Assembly: GCA_002500765.1 (NCBI GenBank) | Contig: DLSX01000097.1 | Span: 1-10,621, forward strand | DNA from: Neorhizobium sp. UBA7851 | GTDB taxonomy: Bacteria > Pseudomonadota > Alphaproteobacteria > Rhizobiales > Rhizobiaceae | DNA: 10,621 nucleotides | Direction of reading: 5' to 3' | Part shown: in pieces, positions 5,473 through 10,621 of the stretch | Numbering within the stretch: the stretch's first letter is position 1 | Layout of the letters: each line of letters starts with the position of its first letter | The notes under the pieces: model-generated | Seen by the model: only the letters and a program-made list of their open reading frames with translations | The model's database searches: none | What the model was told of the DNA's origin: nothing | Translations under genes and position numbers: made by a program

Positions 5473-7104
5473 TCAGTGGTGAAGGTCGACATGGTGTTTA
5501 TGGAAGATATCGTCGCTCGGCGGGATCGTCTGACGTTCGATCATCCGGTGAACACGCGGATCTTCGACACCCCTGTGAAGCTTTCGGATCGCGTCCCATA
5601 TCTCTTCATCGATCTGCAACCGGCGGCGATTGTGGCGAACATAGTCCGCCCAGGTCGCCGTGTGATAGGTCTCCGTCCAGATTTCGGGATGTTCCAGATC
5701 GCGCATGAGCGCCCATTGGCGGGCACCGTCGCGGATACGTACCCGGCGGCGGCGCGCCATCAGGGTCAGAAACTCCGGAATGTCTTCCTCCGCGATCTCG
5801 TAGTCGATCTGCAATACGATCGGACCGCTTCGCGGCTGCAGGTCGAGCCGCAGCATCGGCTCGTTGAACTTGTTCAGAGGGCTCAAATCGACGTCCGCAA
5901 ATTGCGGCAGAGGGTTTCTCAGTCCGGCCACTCCGCCGACCAGCATTGCAAGGCTTGCCAGGCTGAGGGAAACGGAAACGCCAAAGTTTTCAGCGGCAAT
6001 GCCCCAGATCCAGCTGCCGACGGCCATGCCGCCGAATGTGGACGTCTGGTAGAAAGAGAGGGCGCGGCCAACCACCCAACGCGGCGCCGACAGCTGTACC
6101 GTCGTGTTGAACAGCGACAGGGCCAGAACCCAGCAGGCGCCCGGAACGATCAGCACAAGCGCCGTCAGTGCCGTGTTGCTGCTCAAGGCGATGACGGCGG
6201 AACTGGCCGCAAAACCGACGAAAGAGAACTGGACGATCCTTTCGCTTGTCAGCTTCTCGCGCAATCGCGCATTCGACATCGCGCCGCCGATGGCGCCCAC
6301 GCCGAAACAACCGAGCATGATGCCGTAGGTCAAAGGTCCGCCGGAGACGAGGTCGCGGGCAACGATCGGCAGAAGGGCAAGGATGGCGCTGGCGGAAAAA
6401 CCGAAGAGCATGCCGCGGAAAAGCACGTTCAAAATATTCGGCGACATGGACACGTAACCGAGCCCGGCCGAAAGCGCTCGCAACAGGGTTTCGCGCGGCA
6501 GGGCATCATCGCGACGCTCCGGCTTCCAGCGCAGCAGCGCAAACATGAGCACGATATAACTTGCGGCATTCACGGCGAAAGCGGCAGCAGCCCCCGCCGC
6601 GGCCACGACGGCACCACCGATGGCCGGGCCGACGCTGCGGGTAATGTTGAAGCCGACGCTGTTCAGCGTCACCGCCTGGGGCAGCATTTCGCGCGAGACG
6701 ATATCGCCGACGGAAGCCTGCCATGCGGGGTTATTGAGCGCCACGCCGCAGCCGAGAAGGAAGGTGAAACAGAGAAGCAGCCAAGGCGTCAGGAGATCGA
6801 GATAGGCGCAGACCGTCAGCGCGATCGAGACGACCAGCATGAAGAACTGGGCCGTGAGCATGAGGCTGCGCCGGTTGAAATTGTCGGCGAGAGCGCCCGC
6901 GATCAGCGAGAACAGCATGATCGGCAGGGTCGTCGATGACTGGACGAGCGCCACCATGTCCTGCGAGTCCGAAATCGAGGTCATCATCCAGGCGGCGCCG
7001 ACGGCCTGAATCAAGCCGCCGAAATTCGATGCAAGGCTGGCTATCCATATCGTGCGGAAGGTTTTGTTCTTGAATGGCGCGAGTGTTGCTATCCTATCCG
7101 GCAC
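5473..7104 (-). CDS. MFS transporter (MFS_3 / transmembrane secretion effector type) with C-terminal soluble domain
   Basis: From the GTG at 7104 the product is 543 residues. About twelve membrane segments occupy the first ~400 residues (FRTIWIASLASNFGGLIQAV onward), with the MFS loop signature GALADNFNRRSLML after the second or third segment. A soluble tail of about 130 residues (LRLDLQPRSGPIVLQIDYEI, then DIPEFLTLMARRRRVRIRDG and WADYVRHNRRR) resembles a ferredoxin-like monooxygenase/ABM fold, as found in the MFS_3 group that includes siderophore exporters such as EntS. The last nine residues HKHHVDLHH are His-rich. The start is uncertain: an in-frame TTG at 7155 adds 17 residues but lacks a ribosome binding site, while the GTG has AGGAG 13 bases ahead and a TATAAC box (7147-7142, minus strand) upstream that would place transcription start below 7155. 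The substrate is unknown. It is probably an operon with the GNAT gene. Confidence 0.88.
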   Translation of the reverse strand: MPDRIATLAPFKNKTFRTIWIASLASNFGGLIQAVGAAWMMTSISDSQDMVALVQSSTTLPIMLFSLIAGALADNFNRRSLMLTAQFFMLVVSIALTVCAYLDLLTPWLLLCFTFLLGCGVALNNPAWQASVGDIVSREMLPQAVTLNSVGFNITRSVGPAIGGAVVAAAGAAAAFAVNAASYIVLMFALLRWKPERRDDALPRETLLRALSAGLGYVSMSPNILNVLFRGMLFGFSASAILALLPIVARDLVSGGPLTYGIMLGCFGVGAIGGAMSNARLREKLTSERIVQFSFVGFAASSAVIALSSNTALTALVLIVPGACWVLALSLFNTTVQLSAPRWVVGRALSFYQTSTFGGMAVGSWIWGIAAENFGVSVSLSLASLAMLVGGVAGLRNPLPQFADVDLSPLNKFNEPMLRLDLQPRSGPIVLQIDYEIAEEDIPEFLTLMARRRRVRIRDGARQWALMRDLEHPEIWTETYHTATWADYVRHNRRRLQIDEEIWDAIRKLHRGVEDPRVHRMIERQTIPPSDDIFHKHHVDLHH

Positions 7105-7196
7105 GATCTGGCCCCAGCTCCTCTTTTCAGTCCATATCCCGGTTATAGACGTCAAGCCGGCTAATTCCAGCTTTCAATGGCGGAAATGCGGAAGTC

Positions 7197-7225
7197 TTGC
7201 AATTGCCGGTTCAAGCGCGTATATG
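7197..7225 (+). promoter_or_regulatory. Candidate sigma70-type promoter for the rimP-nusA-ylxR-infB operon
   Basis: A -35-like TTGCAA (7197-7202) is followed after exactly 17 bases by a -10-like TATATG (7220-7225). Each box matches the E. coli consensus at 4 of 6 positions. Transcription would start near 7232, leaving a leader of about 105 bases before the rimP ATG. It is the best-placed plus-strand pair in the 232-base gap between the divergent MFS gene and rimP. The support is pattern only. Confidence 0.4.
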
Positions 7226-7252
7226 CAGCCCATATTCTTGATCGTCCGATGA

Positions 7253-7283
7253 AGAGTGGGCCCTCCCGGACCCGCTCTTTTTT
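7253..7283 (+). terminator. Intrinsic terminator in the rimP leader (possible attenuator)
   Basis: AGAGTGGG (7253-7260) pairs with CCCGCTCT (7271-7278), including one G-U pair, across a 10-base loop. The stem runs directly into six T residues (7278-7283), the classic Rho-independent form in the plus direction only. No plus-strand gene ends close upstream (the last is the transglycosylase at 5019), so it is best explained as an attenuator in the leader of rimP or as the end of a short leader RNA from the promoter at 7197-7225. Confidence 0.65.
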
Positions 7284-7336
7284 GTTAGGCGGTCGCTTCA
7301 ACCCGTATTCGATGCGGGGATTGAACCGGAGAGCTT

Positions 7337-7930
7337 ATGCAGCAGACAGAACACGAGCCGCGTCTCATCGTCGAGACAGGTCTCGACCTGAGGGTCGCCG
7401 AGATCATCGAGCCGGTCTTGACCGCAATGGACTACCGTCTGGTCCGCGTTCGCATGCTGAACCTGAACGGCATGACCCTGCAGATCATGGCCGAACGCAA
7501 TGACGGCACGATGGATGTAGAGGGCTGCGAAGCCGTTTCCGTCGCCATCTCACCCGTTCTTGATGTGGAAGATCCGATCGATCGCGAGTATCATCTCGAA
7601 GTGTCCTCGCCCGGCATCGACCGGCCGATGGTGCGCAAGTCGGATTTCGCCCGCTGGACCGGCCATCTGGTGAAATGCGAAACGTCGATCATGATCGACA
7701 ACAAGAAGCGTTTCCGCGGCAAGATTGCCGATGTCAACGAAGAAGGCTTCACCGTCGAGCGCGACCAGGTCGCCTATGGCGAGGAACCGCGGGTGGTCAT
7801 CCCGTTCTCGGCTCTGGCCGAAGGCAAGCTGATCCTGACGGACGATCTGATCCGCGACGCATTGAGAGCCGACAAGCTCGCCAAGCAGCAGGCCGCGAAC
7901 CAGAACGACGAAGCTGAAGACGAAGAATAA
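7337..7930 (+). CDS. rimP: Ribosome maturation factor RimP
   Basis: This 197-residue cytoplasmic protein is needed for maturation of the 30S subunit. Visible marks are the N-terminal alpha/beta domain (VAEIIEPVLTAMDYRLVRVR), the family signature EVSSPGIDRP at 88-97, and a C-terminal Sm-like small barrel (about 101-168, KKRFRGKIADVNEEGFTV). It ends in a charged tail (NQNDEAEDEE), which makes it slightly longer than the enterobacterial protein. The start is set by GGAGAG six to seven bases before the ATG. It is the first gene of the conserved rimP-nusA-infB operon and stands behind a leader with an intrinsic terminator. nusA follows after 68 bases. Confidence 0.96.
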   Translation: MQQTEHEPRLIVETGLDLRVAEIIEPVLTAMDYRLVRVRMLNLNGMTLQIMAERNDGTMDVEGCEAVSVAISPVLDVEDPIDREYHLEVSSPGIDRPMVRKSDFARWTGHLVKCETSIMIDNKKRFRGKIADVNEEGFTVERDQVAYGEEPRVVIPFSALAEGKLILTDDLIRDALRADKLAKQQAANQNDEAEDEE

Positions 7931-7942
7931 TCGACCAACACA

Positions 7943-7972
7943 CTGGCCTTTCCGAGGAGGGAAGGCCGCCAG
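7943..7972 (+). other. Stem-loop between rimP and nusA
   Basis: GGCCTTTCC (7945-7953) pairs with GGGAAGGCC (7959-7967) through one G-U pair around the loop GAGGA. An alternative outer pairing CTGGC (7943-7947) with GCCAG (7968-7972) is also possible. No T-run follows, so it is not a terminator. A purine-rich GAGGAGGG lies in the loop and 3' arm but is too far from the nusA ATG at 7999 to serve it. Processing or mRNA stability is a possible role. Confidence 0.5.
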
Positions 7973-7998
7973 AATTGGACCTACGGAGACCAACGACA

Positions 7999-9606
7999 AT
8001 GGCAGTGAGCGCAAACCGGCTTGAACTTCTGCAGATCGCAGATGCAGTGGCCCGCGAAAAGGTCATCGATCGTGAGATCGTGCTGGCTGCGATGGCTGAC
8101 GCCATCCAGAAGGCCGCGCGCTCGCGTTACGGCTCGGAAACCAACATCCGCGCCGACATCAATTCCAAGACCGGCGAAATTCGCCTGCAGCGTCTTCTCG
8201 AAGTCGTCGAGGTTGCCGAAGACTACGGTACGCAGATCCCGCTGATCCTCGCCCGCGACCGCAATGTCGACGCCAAGATCGGCGACTTCATCGCCGACCC
8301 GCTGCCGCCGATGGACTTTGGCCGTATCGCTGCCCAGTCGGCCAAGCAGGTCATTGTCCAGAAGGTGCGCGAAGCCGAGCGTGACCGCCAGTTCGACGAG
8401 TTCAAGGATCGCGTCGGCGAAATCGTCAACGGCACCGTCAAGCGCGTCGAATACGGCAACGTCATCGTCGATCTCGGCCGTGGCGAAGGCATCATTCGTC
8501 GCGACGAGATGATCCCGCGCGAAAACATGCGTTACGGCGACCGCGTTCGCGCCTATGTCTACGACGTGCGTCGCGAACAGCGTGGCCCGCAGATCTTCCT
8601 GTCGCGTACCCATCCGCAGTTCATGGTCAAGCTCTTCACCATGGAAGTGCCGGAAATCTACGACGGCATCATCCAGATCAAATCGGTCGCCCGTGACCCG
8701 GGTTCGCGTGCGAAAATCGCCGTCATTTCCAACGATTCGTCGATCGATCCGGTCGGCGCCTGCGTCGGTATGCGTGGTAGCCGCGTTCAGGCGGTTGTTG
8801 GTGAACTTCAGGGCGAAAAGATCGACATCATTCCGTGGAGCCAGGATCCGGCTTCCTTCATCGTCAACGCCCTGCAGCCGGCTGAAGTCGCCAAGGTCGT
8901 TCTCGACGAAGACGCGGAACGCATCGAGGTCGTGGTTCCGGACGAGCAGCTATCGCTCGCCATCGGCCGCCGCGGCCAGAACGTTCGCCTCGCTTCGCAG
9001 CTGACCGGCTGGGATATCGACATCATGACGGAAGCCGAAGAGTCGGAACGCCGTCAGAAGGAATTCAACGAGCGTACCAACCTGTTCATGGAAGCCCTCG
9101 ACGTCGACGAAATGGTCGGCCAGGTGCTTGCTTCGGAAGGTTTCGCCCAGGTCGAGGAACTTGCCTATACCGAACTCGACGAAATTTCGTCGATCGACGG
9201 TTTCGACGAAGACACGGCGACAGAGATCCAGACCCGTGCCCGCGAATATCTGGAGCGTATCGAAGCCGAAAACGACGCCAAGCGCGTTGCACTCGGCGTC
9301 CAGGACGAGCTGAAGCAGATCGAGGGCCTCACCGCCCAGATGCTGGTTGCACTCGGCGAAGAAGGCATCAAGACGGTCGAAGACTTCGCCGGCTGCGCTG
9401 CCGACGACCTCGTCGGCTGGTCGGAACGCAAGGACGGCGAGACGAAGAAGTTCGAAGGCACGTTCTCGAAGTTCGACGTTTCCCGCGTCGAAGCCGAACA
9501 GATGATCGTTCAGGCCCGTCTGCTCGCAGGCTGGATCACCGAGGCGGATCTCGCCGAAGAACAGGCTGAAGCCGAGGAGCAGGCCGTCGCCGCCGATCAG
9601 GAATGA
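7999..9606 (+). CDS. nusA: Transcription termination/antitermination factor NusA
   Basis: This 535-residue protein starts at MAVSANRLELLQIADAV, the usual alphaproteobacterial N-terminus, with CGGAGA upstream; a TTG eight codons earlier is in frame but unneeded. In order: the RNA-polymerase-binding N-terminal domain (about 1-130), the S1 domain (about 137-200, VNGTVKRVEYGNVIVDLGRG), KH1 with G257-M-R-G260, KH2 with G323-R-R-G326, then two C-terminal acidic helix-hairpin-helix repeats (about 366-418 and 435-515). The second carries the insert GWSERKDGETKKFEGTFSKF. The acidic tail is EEQAEAEEQAVAADQE. NusA binds RNA polymerase and nascent RNA to control pausing, termination and rRNA antitermination. 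Its stop overlaps the ylxR start in ATGA, implying translational coupling. Confidence 0.98.
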   Translation: MAVSANRLELLQIADAVAREKVIDREIVLAAMADAIQKAARSRYGSETNIRADINSKTGEIRLQRLLEVVEVAEDYGTQIPLILARDRNVDAKIGDFIADPLPPMDFGRIAAQSAKQVIVQKVREAERDRQFDEFKDRVGEIVNGTVKRVEYGNVIVDLGRGEGIIRRDEMIPRENMRYGDRVRAYVYDVRREQRGPQIFLSRTHPQFMVKLFTMEVPEIYDGIIQIKSVARDPGSRAKIAVISNDSSIDPVGACVGMRGSRVQAVVGELQGEKIDIIPWSQDPASFIVNALQPAEVAKVVLDEDAERIEVVVPDEQLSLAIGRRGQNVRLASQLTGWDIDIMTEAEESERRQKEFNERTNLFMEALDVDEMVGQVLASEGFAQVEELAYTELDEISSIDGFDEDTATEIQTRAREYLERIEAENDAKRVALGVQDELKQIEGLTAQMLVALGEEGIKTVEDFAGCAADDLVGWSERKDGETKKFEGTFSKFDVSRVEAEQMIVQARLLAGWITEADLAEEQAEAEEQAVAADQE

Positions 9607-10304
9607 TCGCGGACGGCAATGGGTCGAATGATGTAGATGCGATGGACGATCAGTGGCCGGACGATTTCGTCGTGAACGACCGCACCTGCATCGTCACCCG
9701 CGAGGCGACCGACCCGTCGCGGCTGATCCGGTTCGTCCGCGCTCCCGACGGGAGCGTGGTACCGGATCTGAAACGGCAGCTTCCCGGTAGAGGCTGCTGG
9801 ATCAGCGCCGAGCGAGAGCTCGTCGACCGGGCCGTGAAGAGGAAGCTGTTTTCGCGCGCTTTCAAGAGCGAGACGAAGGCGGCAGACGATCTCGGCGCAC
9901 TGGTCGACCGGCTTCTGGTCGCCGACCTTGCCGGAATGATGAACATGGCGCGCAAGGCGGGCCAGTTCGTTTCCGGCGCGATGAAGGTCGATGCCGCAGT
10001 TCGTTCGGGAGCCGCCGTTGGCGTCTTCCATGCTTCTGATGCGGCGGCGGACGGCGTTCGAAAGATAGATCAGGCCCGCAAGGCCTGGAAATTCGGCACC
10101 GATGCCGAGCATGACATTCCGGCCTTTCTGCTCCTGACGGGGGCGGAATTGGACGAAGTGATGGGCGAGAATGCTTTTATCCATGCTTGCGCGCTTGCAG
10201 GGCAGGCGGGTGAGGGTGTAGTGAAGCGCGCAAACCTACTTGAGCAGTACCGTAAAGGCGGTCTGCCCCAGACAAAGGGTGTCGTTGACATGCCTAAACC
10301 ATGA
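9603..10304 (+). CDS. YlxR (DUF448) RNA-binding protein fused to an L7Ae-like domain
   Basis: This 233-residue protein has two parts. Residues 27-90 are a YlxR/DUF448 domain: R27-T-C-I-V-T-R33, LIRFVRAPDGSVVPD, then P-G-R-G-C-W-I at 61-67 and VDRAVKRKLFSRAFK. Residues about 103-175 look like an L7Ae/L30e-type RNA-binding fold (DLAGMMNMARKAGQFVSGA, VDAAVRSGAAVGVFHASDAA). In Firmicutes these are often two adjacent small genes, ylxR and ylxQ; the fused form is usual in alphaproteobacteria. Both domains are linked to RNA binding, and YlxR of Bacillus has been tied to RNase P, but the role here is unproven. The ATG overlaps the nusA stop (ATGA), and infB follows after 100 bases. The C-terminus NLLEQYRKGGLPQTKG is outside both folds. 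Confidence 0.9.
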   Translation: MIADGNGSNDVDAMDDQWPDDFVVNDRTCIVTREATDPSRLIRFVRAPDGSVVPDLKRQLPGRGCWISAERELVDRAVKRKLFSRAFKSETKAADDLGALVDRLLVADLAGMMNMARKAGQFVSGAMKVDAAVRSGAAVGVFHASDAAADGVRKIDQARKAWKFGTDAEHDIPAFLLLTGAELDEVMGENAFIHACALAGQAGEGVVKRANLLEQYRKGGLPQTKGVVDMPKP

Positions 10305-10312
10305 CGCTGTCA

Positions 10313-10326
10313 CCGGCTCTAGCCGG
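10313..10326 (+). other. Short perfect stem-loop just after the ylxR stop
   Basis: CCGGC (10313-10317) pairs with GCCGG (10322-10326) around the loop TCTA. It lies 8 bases after the ylxR stop codon with no T-run, so termination before infB is unlikely. It may protect or punctuate the mRNA. Confidence 0.4.
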
Positions 10327-10354
10327 ACGCAGATCGATTTGTACGACTTGAACG

Positions 10355-10404
10355 ACAGGTTCTGATGGTTTCCATCCGTTCCTGTACGAAGGAATAGGAA
10401 CGGA
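10355..10404 (+). promoter_or_regulatory. infB leader: two competing hairpins, one covering the ribosome binding site
   Basis: State A: TCCGTTCCT (10375-10383) pairs perfectly with AGGAACGGA (10396-10404), which holds the Shine-Dalgarno AGGA and touches the infB ATG at 10405. State B: ACAGG (10355-10359) pairs with CCTGT (10381-10385), and GATGG (10364-10368) pairs with CCATC (10372-10376), with a 4x4 internal loop and a TTT apex. Both states use 10375-10383, so they exclude each other; B would leave the Shine-Dalgarno free. A second AAGGAA lies in the state A loop. The pairing is seen directly; the regulatory function is inferred. Confidence 0.5.
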
Positions 10405-10621
10405 ATGACCGACAACAAAGACGACAAGACACTCGGCGTGAAAAAGACCCTCTCGCTCAAGCCATCCGGCATGAACCAGGGTACTGTGCGCCAGGACATG
10501 GGTCGCGGCCGCACGAAAGCGGTCGTCGTCGAAACGGTGAAACGCCGCCCGACCCGCCCGCAGGACGAAAAGCCGATTACCCCGATCGCGACTCCGGCCG
10601 CTCCGGCACCGCGCCCCGTTG
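10405..10621 (+). CDS. infB: Translation initiation factor IF-2, N-terminal fragment (3' end outside window)
   Basis: Only the first 72 codons are present. The sequence MTDNKDDKTLGVKKTLSLKP followed by SGMNQGTVRQDMGRGRTKAV and VVETVKRRPTRP is the recognisable N-terminus of rhizobial IF-2, then a Pro/Ala-rich linker begins (ATPAAPAPRPV). IF-2 is the GTPase that brings initiator fMet-tRNA to the 30S subunit; its GTPase and tRNA-binding domains lie beyond the window. Its position as the last visible gene of rimP-nusA-ylxR-infB supports the call. The ATG has AGGAA four to five bases upstream, but this site can be buried in a 9-bp hairpin, so translation may be controlled separately from the upstream genes. 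Confidence 0.95.
   Translation, partial: MTDNKDDKTLGVKKTLSLKPSGMNQGTVRQDMGRGRTKAVVVETVKRRPTRPQDEKPITPIATPAAPAPRPV

Noticed and set aside
5476..6939. A 487-codon plus-strand open frame opposite the MFS gene
   Set aside because: It is a GC-driven shadow: no hydrophobic core, no known motif, very rich in Arg/Gln/His/Asp. The opposite strand encodes a clear twelve-segment transporter.
7291..7330. tRNA-like sequence before rimP (metY precedes rimP in E. coli)
   Set aside because: The minus-strand GGTTCAATCC looks like a T-arm, but its flanks do not form a 5-bp stem and no acceptor, D or anticodon arm can be drawn. It is better seen as a simple inverted repeat.

Overview
The window looks like chromosome from a Rhizobiaceae-type alphaproteobacterium (Rhizobium/Agrobacterium relatives). 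The grounds are high GC, the gene orders dnaX-ybaB and rimP-nusA-ylxR-infB, an infB N-terminus of rhizobial type, and a long palindromic repeat of the kind scattered through Rhizobiales genomes. No species is assigned. Everything here is read by eye, with no database search.

Layout. Bases 1-589 are the 3' end of dnaX, followed by ybaB (610-933) and a LysE-type exporter gene (961-1572) on the plus strand. Two minus-strand genes follow: a PagL-like outer-membrane lipid A deacylase candidate (1578-2189) and a YiiM-type MOSC protein (2293-2898). recR (2955-3560) starts a second plus-strand unit with a MltB-family lytic transglycosylase (3586-5019). A minus-strand pair, an MFS exporter and a GNAT acetyltransferase (7104 down to 5011), converges on it. 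From about 7197 to the window end lies the transcription/translation operon rimP-nusA-ylxR-infB, with infB cut by the window edge. No gap between genes exceeds 300 bases; the longest (7105-7336) holds the rimP promoter and leader.

How the genes work together. DnaX, YbaB and RecR belong to replication and recombination and often sit together, but here recR is cut off from dnaX-ybaB by three accessory envelope or detoxification genes. RimP, NusA, YlxR and IF2 serve 30S maturation, transcription elongation/termination, RNA binding and translation initiation. The spacing and overlaps support one coupled operon.

Most notable observations. (1) A 177-bp palindromic element (3598-3774, two 46-bp inverted arms with 2 mismatches) sits exactly in frame in the signal-peptide region of the transglycosylase gene and adds 59 residues. 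Conceptually deleting it restores a textbook signal peptide. (2) The infB leader can fold into two mutually exclusive hairpins, one of which buries the Shine-Dalgarno sequence next to the start codon. (3) An intrinsic terminator lies in the rimP leader just downstream of a candidate promoter, suggesting attenuation of the nusA operon.
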